Below are positions 29,310 through 40,926 of a stretch of 64,000 nt of DNA, in pieces; the stretch's first letter is position 1, and each line of letters begins with the position of its first letter. The DNA comes from Skeletonema tropicum. Taxonomy: Eukaryota > Bacillariophyta > Thalassiosirophyceae > Thalassiosirales > Thalassiosiraceae. The translations under genes and the position numbers were made by a program. The stretch is taken from assembly GCA_037178625.1 (NCBI GenBank), contig CM074149.1:124001-188000 (forward strand), read 5' to 3'. The notes under the pieces were generated by a model that saw only the letters and a program-made list of their open reading frames with translations, ran no database searches and had not been told where the DNA came from.

Positions 29310-31563
29310 TTACCTTCTCAAGACCACATCGTCTGGGAATTCCGAAGGTGACTGTGGCAGTGGTGGAAAGTGACGACCAATGGGGTGGGGGCTATTTGGC
29401 AACTCCAATGCCATAGCAAATCTGCTTCTCGGGCGTCCATGACCATTAGTAGAGATAGTGTTTTCCCTACTATAACTTCGGCGCCTCGACGGGCTGCCAA
29501 TTGGTGGTAATTCCACCTGGATGGAACCGTTTGATTGGAGACAGGAACGCTCCACTTGCAGAGTAGAATGGTCAGTGGAAACTGCGGAAATTCCCGTCAA
29601 AGAGTTCTTGGAGATGTTGCAATCACGAATTATGGCAGTGCCTTGCTCGATGTAGATTCCTGAATGACCACGAGACACGCCACGATGATTACGCTCATTA
29701 CCATTGCCATTCTCGACAACATCCGTTTCTGTCATGGTGACTTGGCTTCCGCGTCCGCCCAAGTACAGTCCAGTGGCTGCAGAATTGTGAATGAAACACT
29801 TGTTCACGTGCAAAATACCTCCATCAATGTTGACAATGCCTCTTCCACTGAGAGATACAATGTCACAGTCCGAAACGTACGCCGTGGGTACAACAGATGG
29901 AGGCTGGATGCGAATTTGACGACCATTAGGCGCAAAAGGTGATTGAACTTGAATAGCCGCATTTCCGTTCCAAATATCAACTCCTTCACAATAATGGAGA
30001 AGCTTGATCCCCTTGATATGTGCAATTCCTTGCCTCACACGAAAGATTGCCTGGTTTTCTTTTGACGATTCAAATACCACTACTGCAGTTTGATTCGGCC
30101 CTTGAAAGGAAGACTTGTGAAACTTGGCTCGGTCATCTGGCGACATGCAATCATCGTTATCCTCTTCCTCTTCTGCAGCACCACGACGGGGAGTTGATAG
30201 CGTAGAAAGCGCAGCACATGTCGATCTACATCCAAAGATCTGTCTCAATGTTGCAGATGAAGGCCTCTTCGTTTCTTCGCTGCTATCCATGGTATCTGAT
30301 GAGCTCAAGCCAGTGAGGAGTTTGCGAGTGGTGGAGCTATTGTCCAACGGCGGTTCAGCATGGTAATTCTGGCACCATGTCAAAGCATGCCTGGGATCCT
30401 TCAATCCACTAATGGATTCAATTGTGACCTCGGCACTACCAATGCAGTTGATAACTATTGGTTTTCGCAAAAAGTACGGTCCAGGATGAAGCAAAATGCG
30501 AGCACTCGAGGTCTGCATGCGGAATCTCTGTCTGACGTTGTTCTCGGTGCTTTCAACCCTCGCCCCAGAAGAAATGGAATCAAATGCAGACTCCAAGGTG
30601 TCATAGTCAATAGGGACGCATGGATTCTGCTGGTAGAAGTCACTCCATGATTCGGGCATTTGCATCCCATCAGTCCACTGTGGGTGGTTGAGGAATAATA
30701 GAATTGTTAGTGAGCAGCTGTATCATATTATCAAATTCCATCAACTCTCATTCATTCAATCACTGAAATCAACTTACCTTGTGCGTATCTTCACACATCA
30801 CCTTCCAAATCGACTCATCATTGATAATAGAATTCCACTTCCTATTCACCTTGGACAACGCACAAAGTCTACGTGATCCACAGAAAGAAAGGATGCGGGG
30901 CAAAAGCTCCGGTGGGGCATCATCTTTCATCCATTGAAGCACATTCTTTGTAATGATTGCTCCACCTGCTGCCTTGGCACCATCAACCTCCATTGCATCA
31001 TTTGCCGCAGCATGTGCATAGAACGTGCCACTATTAGGTGAGAGCAATGATAGGGGAGGGACTCCATTCTTATTATGCTCTGATTGAAGAGAGGCAACCG
31101 TCTCCTCGGTATTGTTCCTCTCCCTCAACACTCCCCCACCGACGGCATCCTCATCCATGTCCAATCTCAATTGAGAGGAAGCAGCAGCAGAAGCAGCAGC
31201 AGCAGTGGCCTGTGACGTTGCAGTCCTAGCACGACGAATAGACGCAGTAATGCCTCTGCTTTCCGGCTTTCTCTTCCCCGGAGATGCAAACATTCTACGC
31301 AAGGATGATCGGCTTCCCGACTGCTGCTGTTCATTGTTTTCATTATTGTTGTCGTGATTATCAGGCCGACGCTCAGCCTCCTCTCCAACCTCCATTGCCA
31401 CTACGTCCAACTGTTGCTGCTGTGACTGTTGTTGTGGCTGCTGCATTCTACGATTATGAATACGTCGACTTCTCCGAGTGCCTGCCGAATTGTTATTATT
31501 GGCCGGGGACGATGATTCCGATCCACCAAGAAATGGACTGCGGGGCAAACGAAGCTTTACCAT
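29310..31563 (-). CDS. F-box protein with a C-terminal right-handed beta-helix
   Basis: Two exons: 31563-30778 and 30677-29310, with a 100-nt intron (AAG|GTAAGT ... CCCACAG|TGG); 717 residues. I chose MVKLRLPRSPF as start; an in-frame Met lies 27 codons upstream. The N-terminus is low-complexity (Gln, Asn, Ala runs). The F-box spans the end of exon 1 (PPELLPRILSFCGSRRLCAL, then SKVNRKWNSIINDESIWKVM) and binds Skp1 in SCF ubiquitin ligases. Exon 2 has repeated short beta-helix turns such as GRGIVNIDGGILHVNKCFIH, NSAATGLYLGGRGSQVTMTE and GHSGIYIEQGTAIIRDCNIS. F-box plus parallel beta-helix is the FBXO11-like architecture, so a substrate-binding helix is inferred. It is divergent from the mutase gene, ~1.25 kb away. 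Confidence 0.8.
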
Positions 31564-32816
31564 TGTTTGTGGTGTTGTTGCAAAAATAACGAGCGAGATT
31601 GAATCGCACAGTTGCTTTCGGACAATCGCTGGTGGATCAATCAATCAGATCTCAGAGATGAATTTCCTGCAAGAAAATGAAATTCGAATGAATGGATGGA
31701 ATTGAGCGATTTGATTGAGTATCGAGCGATCGCGCAGAGTTCACTGAAAAGTCTCGATTGAATGGAATGAAGAATCGATCGTTCGAGAATGATAATGGGT
31801 TGATTGATCGTCAATCATCCATCAATTTACTGTGAGAACCAATGAAAGGCCGATCGATCGGCGTCGATTCGATGGCTTTTTCCAAAATTTCACCACGCAG
31901 AAAATATTCCGCGACCGAGGCGAAGGCCACGGTTTTTTTAATTTAAAAATAGGCACAGTGTAGAGCGTTAGCCATCAGCAAGACTGCACCTCTCTCACAT
32001 GGTCTTGTATCATCCTTGTAACGGCCGTAATCGCATAACGGTCAAACTCAGCAACATGAACTCACCTACTAAAAATCAGCGGCCTCTCCACGACAATGAT
32101 AATTGACCGCCTGTAATTAAAAATCTCTAAGGAGTAATAGAGTATTAATTAGAGCTTCTGTGCTAGAGTGTCATAGTGTCATGACAGAACAATTGCATCG
32201 GCGTGCGTATTCACAATCAAATCGGTAGTTTCTCTTCCAGTGCATGCCGGAATGAAGGGTGATTGATGATGATGTGGTCATGGTGTCATTTCGAAGATCT
32301 GTCTTCGTTCTCTGACAACTGATGGAACCTTAGTACCAGATGAAGCTAGAAGCTACTGTTGACACCGTAGATACACGTCATTTATGCAATTGTGATGCTA
32401 TTATTAGCTAATTTCGCATCGCTATTTCAAGAAAGGACAAAACCTAATGAGAAAGATATTAGCCACGTCGCCCACAATTCAAGGTATAAAAAAATGGCTT
32501 GAGTGATGGCCTGTATGTGACGCACGTGACGCGCTTCTTCCCTTTGATTATCTCTCCGTATTAACCCGTCATCGGGGGCTAAGTAAGTTTCCGTTTTCCG
32601 GCAACCAAGAGCTCTAAATGAGATGGGCATCTACAGATCTCCCGCCATATCTTTGACACAAAGACACTCGGACAGCTGATTTTTTTGTGAGTTGAGGAAC
32701 ACACAACTGAAGATCCTTGCCTTCATCTTCATGCCTTCTTCATGCGTGCCGCCCGAGGAACATACCGAGAGCGAATCATAGGTATTGTAACCATCACGCA
32801 TGCCATAACAATCAAG
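31564..32816. promoter_or_regulatory. Bidirectional intergenic region
   Basis: Lies between the divergent F-box and phosphoglycerate mutase genes. Near the F-box start it is rich in ATCGATCG-type palindromes (31720-31870). No RNA gene or long open frame is recognised. Confidence 0.4.
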
Positions 32817-35630
32817 ATGATGATGAAGAAGCAGCGAACAGCACGACGACGACGACGACTAAGCACTACCGTCGTGGCGGCGACGACAATTGCTCTGCTC
32901 TCAGTTGCCGCCACAATATCTGCATTTGCGCCGCCGCCATTGAGCGAGCGCATCATCATCTCTACTGCTACTGTTTCTCTCCAAAGCACCAGTTCCAGTT
33001 CTCAAAATAATCCACCACCACAACTATCATCATCATCATCGGACGAGGAGCTCACCATCGAAGGCTACTCACGCTGCCTCTCACCACGAGAAGCCAAACG
33101 ATCCGTCAAGAATGAGTCCCGCCAATACAGTATCATAGATCGCAAGCCCAAGTGGCAAAGACCTCTTTCGTTGGTGTCAAAGGGAGTGAAGAAAGTGATT
33201 ACCCAGAAGCCGAAGAAGCCTGGCTCGCTTATTTTGTTGAGGTGTGGGGAATCCAAGTGGACCAAGACTGGGCGGTTCACAGGTTGGGGTGAGTCTGAGT
33301 AGATTATACTTATCATGTATGTGTGCATGAATATATGCATACAATACATGCACATGCATAGAACTATGTACTAACACGCTCGATCTACAATACCTCCACA
33401 TCCACATTACACAACATACAGCCGATCCAGACATTATCAAACCAGGAATACTCGAAATGGAACATGCCGCTCGCCTCCTCCTAAGCGAGGGCTACGAACC
33501 AGACATCATCTACACATCACGATTAACCCGCGCCGTCAAAAGTACATGGGCAGTCCTCAACGAACTCAACGCTCCCTATTTGCCCGTCTACAAAAGTTGG
33601 CGTCTCAATGAACGGAATTATGGAGCATTGACTGGATTGAAAAAGATGGATGCCGCCAAAGAATTGGGTGTGGAGGTGGTGCAGGCTTGGAGGAATTCGC
33701 TCAAGGCTAGGCCACCGCCGATGAAGAAGGATGATACGTATTATCCAGGAAAGGATCGCAGATACGAGGATCTTACGGAGGAGCAGATTCCCTTGACGGA
33801 GAGTTTGATGGATTGTATGGAGAGGGCTAGGCCGCTTTGGGAGTATGGGATTAGAAAGGAGCTTGAGAGGGGGGTAAGTTATCACGTGTCTCCCTGCTTG
33901 TATATTTGCATGTGATAGGTCATTTCTAACAACACTACTTTTGTTCATTATTAGAATACTGTGTTGGTGGTGGCTCATACTAATACGCTTCGTGGGTTGA
34001 TAAAGGTTATTGATGGTGAGCTTATTTGTTTTTGTGTGGATTGTGTTTGAAGTAGTAGTTGTGTATTGTATTCGTATTCTGTGGAACAAATATTGTTGCT
34101 GATATGAATATCTTTCTTGACTCTCTTTCACTTATTGTAGACATTGACGACGATGATGTTCAAGAAGTCTCCATGCCAGCCGGTATTCCATTCGTGTACA
34201 AGTTTGATTCCAACATGAAGCCTCTTCCACCACCAGAGGGCAAACTTTCCCAGGCACACACCTCTGGAATTTTCCTTGAGAAGCCGGGTTTGTTAAAAGA
34301 GGCACTCAAAAAGACAGAGCAATGGAATGAAGTTTTACCCGGTAGTTTTGGACAAACGGTTAAGGTCAATCGTGTCTCTTCAATGGAAAAGGCTCTGATG
34401 AAGTTGAAAGAAGATCAGGCCATGTCAGAGGTAGGGCAGAGAGGTGTCGTTGTAGATCCAAATGATGACGGGCAATTGATTATTACAAATAACCTTGCCG
34501 AATTTGAAGAGATTGATTCCGAGTTTGATGACTTCTTCGATGGTGATGGTGCTAAGGAAGCAGAGGCTGTCTCTGTGCCTTTGCCAAATATTCAAAAAGC
34601 TGAAGAGATTGCTCCTGGAATTATGAAACAGGGCAATTCAAAGGATCCTGTGGTAGTTTTCATACGTCATGGAAGGACGCCTCATAATAACTTGGGTCTC
34701 TTTACGGGATGGGAAGATCCGCCGCTAGCTCCTGATGGAGTGGAAGATGCAAAGAATGCGGGGAAGCTCCTTCGATTGCATGGCTTTGAATTCGATGTTG
34801 TGTATACATCATGGTTAACGAGAGCGATTGAGACTGCCTGTAAGTGCATGTGCTACGACTTGTATGTAGTATGGCTGTGAAATGAATGCCTAACTTTTGC
34901 TTAAATTTACTTCTTAGGGTATTGTTTGGACGAGCTTGGTGACACATGGACACCAATCATCAAATCCTGGCGTCTCAATGAGAGAATGTATGGCGCCCTC
35001 ACAGGCAAAAGCAAGCAAATGATTGCCAATGAGTATGGAGAAGACCAGCTGAAGAAATGGCGACGTGGATTCAAAATATGTCCGCCACCAGTTTCATCCT
35101 ATTCATTGAGCTACCCTGGGAACGACTACAAGCGAACCAAGTATGTCAGAGACCTAAGGATTTCTTTATCAGAAACTATCAATCGTAGTTTGGAGGCGAG
35201 ACAGTTGCAAATCCACCGGAAATTTCCTAAAACCGAAAGTCTACACCTTTGCATGAAGAGATCTATCCCATACTACACTCAATGTATTGTTCCAGAGGCA
35301 GTGAATAAGGGGAAAAGGGTTCTCATTACCAGCCATGAGAATGCAATCAGAGGAATCCTTATGCACTTGTGTGAAATTCCAGAGGAAGCCATGAATCAAC
35401 TACACCTTCCGAATGGTCTGCCTTTAGTGTATAATGTCAAGAGGAAGTGCATTACGCTCCTTGACGATGGAAGTGGTGTGGATCCAATGACGAAGCATGA
35501 CTTTGGTCCAGCAGCACAATATCTATTCCGACCATGTGAACTCGACGATGACTTCTTTGATCAGATGGAGCAGCAGGCTTTGGAGAATCAACCGAAAGAT
35601 GCAAAGGAAAAGGTTACATCAGTCGTATAG
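32817..35630 (+). CDS. Plastid-targeted double-domain phosphoglycerate mutase, first domain catalytically altered
   Basis: Five exons (32817-33288, 33422-33873, 33955-34015, 34141-34839, 34918-35630) join to 798 residues; all four introns are GT-AG, 78-133 nt. The N-terminus is basic, then hydrophobic (LSTTVVAATTIALLSVAATI), then SAFAP at residues 35-39, the diatom signal-plus-transit cleavage motif. Two cofactor-dependent (histidine phosphatase) mutase domains follow. Such enzymes interconvert 3- and 2-phosphoglycerate. Domain 2 has the catalytic RHGRT (His505), FTGWEDPPLAPDG, the ERMYGALTGKSK block and SHENAIRG (His701). Domain 1 has FTGW, ERNYGALTGLKK and AHTNTLRG (His316), but its RHG is RCG (Cys143, codon TGT at 33243-33245). 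The phospho-accepting histidine is thus lost, and domain 1 is probably non-catalytic. An acidic linker separates the domains. An upstream Met at 32742 exists but would bury the signal peptide. Confidence 0.85.
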
Positions 35631-36120
35631 AGGGTACGAGAAGCAGCTCTTGTGAGGAAACAAGGATGCTCTGTATCGTCAATCATCATCGAGGGTGACG
35701 AAATTACAAGTTGAAGCAACCAGAAGATCTCGCTTTACCAAACTTGAAAGAACGAGTAAGAGTGTAGAGAGTTGCATTGCATTAGAAGTGTTTGCAGAGA
35801 GTATACATATAATGGTAGAATTTTGTTGGATACGTAATATGAAGCAAGATAAGTTACGTCACGTTTAGAAGAGTATTACATAGATAGTGTGTTTAAGTTG
35901 ATCTCGTTGTATAGTATGTCGTGGCATCATTTTTATTGATCCAGCATACAACATGAAGTGTGCATATTATGTGAAATTGCTCTTGAGCTGACCTAGATAC
36001 CAGTAATTTGTCCTGTGTTTATGGATGTCTCTCAAAGCCTACGAAGTACAAAGGCAACAGAGCTTGCCTCTCTCGTATTATGACGAAGCGACTTCTGTCA
36101 GTGAAATCACCACACCAAAC
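35631..36120. other. 3' flank of the mutase gene, no gene seen
   Basis: AT-rich, with no open frame of note. It separates the convergent mutase gene and the small gene at 36121-36567. Confidence 0.4.
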
Positions 36121-36567
36121 CTAGACACAGGCTACACAAAAGATTAGATCAAAAACATTGCAATCATCAAAAGTTGCTTCAGAGTAGTCATCGTCATCAT
36201 CATCATCTGCTGAACAACTGGGTGCTTCGAAGGAGAATACCTCTATTGTTATACAGTCTGAAAACGTGACATTCTTCTTCTTTGTCTTCTTCTTGTCACC
36301 TGTTGGCTCAGGCTCAGTATTGCAATCTACGGCTTCTTTTGCATCCACCCCTTCACGCCCACAGTGGACATGATCTTCTATCGCCTCTACATCTTCCCTT
36401 CTTTCACAGCCTTCCTGTCTCGAGTCTTCGTCTTGATGTGCACTGTCACCTTCTTCTGTAGAATGTAAAGCGGCCTTTCGTAGCAGCTGGCTCCGAGTTG
36501 ATTTCAGAAACACTGTTGCAAACGAATCAAGTGACGAAGAGAGAGGATGATGATGGGAAGTTTTTCT
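36121..36567 (-). CDS. Small hypothetical protein with a KNVTF docking-like motif
   Basis: Start set at MRKTSHHHPLSS (in-frame Met at 36630 is less likely); 148 residues. A Ser-rich N-terminus is followed by a highly charged middle, then KKKTKKKNVTFSDCITIEVF, then an acidic run and a Cys/Phe-rich end. K-[NR]-V-x-F preceded by basic residues resembles the RVxF motif that docks protein phosphatase 1. V-x-F-S/T-D segments of this sort are frequent in diatom orphan proteins, so the PP1 link is only a guess. No membrane segment or known domain. Confidence 0.4.
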   Translation of the reverse strand, partial: RKTSHHHPLSSSLDSFATVFLKSTRSQLLRKAALHSTEEGDSAHQDEDSRQEGCERREDVEAIEDHVHCGREGVDAKEAVDCNTEPEPTGDKKKTKKKNVTFSDCITIEVFSFEAPSCSADDDDDDDYSEATFDDCNVFDLIFCVACV

Positions 36568-37129
36568 CATTGCAAGAAATGTATTGATGTGGCTGATGTA
36601 GCAGTGTGTAGTGCAGTTAAATACTGGCATATAAACTACTTCTAAGACGTAGTATGATGGTCTCCTGAAAACGTTGAGATGTTATAGGATGAAAGATGAA
36701 GGTATTATTATCTCACACACCGTCGAAGACGTCTCGTGCGATGTTATCTCAGTGATGAAGAATGTAGGTTTTTAGGCACAAAGGCACTAAGTAGTACTGT
36801 CTGCGGTTATCGAGATAATCAGGTTTACCGTCCGTTCACGTCCGTTCGACAAACTTGAATGGCGATAAGAGGGGCGTTGAGGTTGCACCTCTGAGCCAAC
36901 GTGCGAAAGAACAACTTTGTGAGATTAGGATTACTTCTCAAATAACCCTAGTTTAACCCCCTTTATGGAGAATGACACGTGGCAAATACAGAGAGTGTAA
37001 ATGTCGCACACTTCTACTACCATATTTTTATCTAACTAATCTCACTCTATCGACCTATAAGTAATAAGTACGGGGAAACGATTGGCTTCGTCCCAATAGG
37101 CAGAAATAATAGTGTGCCGTAAGATACGC

Positions 37130-38010
37130 ACGCGGTGGCGATGGGATGATTTGGGCGACCTTGAGGGCAGGATAAGCAGGCCCCTCTCAACTGCTCAAAC
37201 TAAGTTTGCCGTCTTGTTCCTGCCCGCAGAAAGGCCTTACGTCAACAGTCTCTGCGTGCTTGGTCAGAGTTGCGGTGCGGTGGATGTATGGACGGTGACT
37301 ATTATAGCTTGCGATACGCCTTGTGAAGAGACTGACAAAGAGAATTTGCACGTTAAACTCCTCTCTAGGGTCTCAATGGAAGTAGGAACGACGATGATAT
37401 GTCGGTACATTGGCGCTCATTACCCTCTTCGTGGAGTAAAGGCGGTAGGATGACGTAGCACGAACTGCCTCGTGTTAGATAGCGGACGTAGAAGTAACAG
37501 CGGCTCTTGAAAGGTGATGCCAGAGGATCCCAAGCAGCAAGAATGGACGCCAACTTGCTCTAGATTGATGAAGTCCTTCGAGTCTATGATATGAACTACC
37601 AAGCACTGTTTTAGATAGCACAAAAGAAGCTGATTCGTTAGAGATCATGTGTTGGTATAAAGAGACAGCAGACAAACACAACAAAGATTTTACTCCCAAA
37701 AGCAAATCAAAGACAAGCTGTAAACATTGTGGGTGGGGAGGACGTTACTAATGGAAGATTGAATGACAATTTACTGACTGGGTTCGTATGGTCTCTATGA
37801 CACATTCGACTAAGGTGGGTTCATCCGCTCATGGGCAGGCTACAGAGGGCAGGTTTTCACCACAACACGCGCCGCAACTCTCAGCCTTCCGGTTCAGAAC
37901 ATCCCAACAGTACGGGAAAAGCAGGGTCAACACGCAGACCATAGCAGAGCACGGAACCCCAAACCTTGGGCGACCCGAAGGCCATTATCTTCTTGGTCCA
38001 TTTTATTAAA
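37130..38010. repeat. Degenerate dispersed repeat, copy 1
   Basis: Shares blocks in the same order with 38890-39475: ACTGCTCAAAC, a GCGGTGGATG(T/A)ATGGACGGT block, TCAATGGAAGTAGGAAC (TCACAATGGAAGTAGGAAC in the other copy), CTGAC(T/A)GGGTTCG, CAACTCTCAGC and GGAACCCCAAAC. Both copies are old and carry no intact frame. The GGGTTCGAATAACC block in copy 2 resembles a tRNA B-box, so a SINE origin is conceivable. Confidence 0.5.
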
Positions 38011-38889
38011 CGCCATGTAGTGGCCCAAAACACTTGCGTACGATAGCAAGAAGCATACTTATCAGGATTGCATAGGCTATGCTATAGCTTCGTAGATGAC
38101 CTAATGCCGCCAAGTAGTCAGAGGATGAGACATACAACACAACGCAGCCAACTTCAATATCACGAATTCTCTTAATTGAAGTAAAATTTGGCCACCAAGC
38201 CTGATACAATAGAGTGAAAGGAAATCACTTCATCTTTCATATGGATGACATGTACTTCTAGAGAAGGACGATGAGACCACAACAACTTCTCACTCTTGTT
38301 TTTCCATGTCAGTAGCAGCAGCTATCCATAAAGCAACAAAACAGCAGCAGCAGTGTAGGCGACGCCTGCATTTGGTAGCAACACAAACAAGTCGTCCAAT
38401 TGTGCCGCCGCCGCTGTCAAGGACTCTGAAAATGGTGCATCTCGAAGTGGGGAAATAGCAGCGAATGATCTGTGATGTAAAATATCATGGTAAAAGGAGG
38501 AGCGGTGGAATCACTTTGTTGGTAGCGGCGCCTATTTGAACATTGCTGCTTTAATTTCAGTGGAGGGACAAGAAGTGAAAGCAACAAGTAGACATGAAGT
38601 GGATCGAGCAAGAGCCACAATAGCAATAGAAGCAATTTACTCTGAGAGTGAGAGTGACAACACTTTCAAGAGAGCTAGGATGAAGATCGCATTGGACTCG
38701 TATTACTTGGAACTAAAAGTAGTGTCATAAACTAGTTACACATCTTTCATAGGAATAATGAGAGGCATTTTCTATATACCTACACCTCACTCCCCATCTG
38801 TGAAGGCGGAAACGCCGATCCCCAATCATTCCGCTAGAGAGATAAGAGGCTGCAAATGTGCCAAATTACACTTATATGCAATTGGCTTT

Positions 38890-39475
38890 TGGAGTGCTAC
38901 TTGGTGGCAGGTGTGACAGGATAGACCCTTGACTGCTCAAACAACACGAAGTCTGCACGTCGGCAGGCTTTGCTTGGTCTGAATAGCGGTGGATGAATGG
39001 ACGGTAGCTGGCTGGTCGATTGTGGTAAGTATGCCGTGTGTGGTGAAAAGTGTGCTCAGAGATGTAAACGTTGAACTGCTCTTGAGTCACAATGGAAGTA
39101 GGAACTACGAAGATGTCAAGTTGGGCAGGAAGATGTGTTGTTAGAAAGATAACTCGAAACGAAAAATAAAGACATGTCATCAAGAATCTATCGCTATTGA
39201 CATCAAATTCTTTGGGGAAATATGGGCGGGGGACGTCACACAAGATGCTGACAGGGTTCGAATAACCAAGGTACTTCCGCAGGCTGCAGACCCGGGGTCC
39301 TCTTCACCCTCCTAAAGGGATCACTAGATCGCCCGCGCACCCACAACTCTCAGCTTTTCTCCCGATCAATCTCCACCTGTACGGAAACTGTGTGCTCTGG
39401 AACCCCAAACTCAGAGTGCGGTCCGAAGACGTTTAACTTCTTGGGCCAATTTATATAGCACCGGCTTCCACGGTG
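38890..39475. repeat. Degenerate dispersed repeat, copy 2
   Basis: Second member of the pair described at 37130-38010, same orientation, shorter. It runs directly into the 35-bp hairpin repeats at 39443. Confidence 0.5.
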
Positions 39476-39547
39476 CTGGGCCAATTTGTATAGCACCGGC
39501 TTCCACGGTGCTGGGCCAATTTATATAGCACCGGCTTCCACGGTGCT
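39443..39547. repeat. Three exact-length 35-bp tandem units, each a hairpin
   Basis: Units 39443-39477, 39478-39512 and 39513-39547 each carry GGGCCAATTTATATAGCACC then GGCTTCCACGGTGCT, with one base change in unit 2. Within each, AGCACCG and CGGTGCT form a 7-bp stem around GCTTCCA. Confidence 0.9.
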
Positions 39548-39846
39548 GAAGTTGTTGCTCGATCTCATCTACTGTTCTTCCCGATCATGAATCATGTAAC
39601 TCACCTGTAATCATCGGCCATCGGCTGCGGTCGCCAGAAAAGCGCCTGCCTCAAGGCGGCGGCGATGCGTGCGGGTGAATGCAGTTGGGAGGGGCGGTGG
39701 GATAGCGGCCGGCGAGCGGAGGGCGGAGAGTTGGCCGACATGGTGGTTTGGTAGTGAATGATGTTGACGGTTTGCTCGATGAAAAATTATGAGCTGTGCG
39801 CAGCAAGCAGAGGCAGCGGCATGTGGCTTGCGATAGCAATTTGCCA

Positions 39847-39985
39847 TCCATGATTGAATGAATGGCTGTGAGAGACCCACATGACGTTGTCTGTCAGCAT
39901 GATTGAATGAATGGCTCTGACAGCTTTTGGTCGGCATGATTGAATGAACGGCAGTACGAGATGATGCGGCGCCATGATTGAGCTC
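39847..39985. repeat. Degenerate tandem units around CATGATTGAATGAATGGC
   Basis: CATGATTGAATGAA plus TGGC or CGGC occurs at about 39849, 39898 and 39936, with a shortened fourth unit near 39973. Spacing is 38-49 bp. No gene is seen in 39548-40337. Confidence 0.6.
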
Positions 39986-40337
39986 TTTTTGAGGCGATGG
40001 TTATTTTTTGCGTCACACAAGTCGAGTACCGAGTGACCAAGCAACGTTGAAGTTAATGTGAAGTTGATGATAATAGATACTTCTATCATGATCAACATGA
40101 ACATGCTACAACAAATGAAAGCCAAAAGCACATAGCTATTCTTCATCACAAAAGACGTGATCAGATCGACAACATCATTCATATAAAAGATTTAGTAAAG
40201 ATTCATGTGTTCTCGATCCATGACAATCTCGAACTTGCTACCCCATCAGTGAAGTGACCTGCGACAAAGACTTCGACTGCTTTGAATGTATTATTTCTGC
40301 AGCTTTCTTGTGAATGATATAGTAGTATCCTCTGCAC

Positions 40338-40631
40338 TTGTGTAGAGTCGTTCTTCGTCACCGATACGCTGCGCATGAGAGAGTTATTATCACATCGTTC
40401 ATTCCAGGCTTGTCAACGGGCTTACCGATATTACTTATGCTTGATCCTCAACCTCAACTCCAATGCCAATGCATCACACAAACAGAAGCTCACCAAGCTC
40501 GACACACGAGCTACCATCGTAGCACCCGATCTCGATACGACGATCTAAGCATTCTGCGTATCAAGGCAGGACGAAAGGAGGTTATCGTGTCACGTAAGAA
40601 AGATTTTAATGTGATTGTACTGCAAGAGTGA
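40338..40631 (+). pseudogene. Broken dynein roadblock/LC7-type light chain fragment
   Basis: The end reads DDLSILRIKAGRKEVIVSRK then KDFNVIVLQE and a stop, matching the C-terminal half of roadblock/LC7 light chains (ND-LTFLRIR...E-MVAPDKDY-LIVIQ). Upstream YAAHERVIITSFIPG is in the same frame. The next piece, LVNGLTDITYA, is one frame over, and LDPQ returns in the first frame. About 90 bp of unrelated sequence sits between LDPQ and DDLS. The N-terminal part was not found. Roadblock chains dimerise on dynein intermediate chains; this copy looks dead. Confidence 0.5.
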
Positions 40632-40926
40632 AAGTGAAAGCCCAAGTCTGATCAAGATTGAAAGAGCTGAATGAAGATGATTTAGTCGATAGTGTCAAGC
40701 ACTTATGATAGTAGAGTAGAATCCTACAGATAGCCATAGTCACATGTGTGTATATGTGATGGTATAGATAGTACAAAATTGTGAAATTACTTCAGCTTAT
40801 CATTGTTGACACGGCGCGTCCAAGACCCTAACCTAAATAGTTATCATAACCATGGTGCAAAACTGTTCCTTGGACAGGTTCTTGAAATTTTCCTACTGAG
40901 CATGAGAGTGGATTTCAATGGTGTAC

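Noticed and set aside
29017..29373. 118-codon plus-strand frame overlapping the end of the F-box gene
   Set aside because: It overlaps a well-supported gene antisense and has no recognisable domain.
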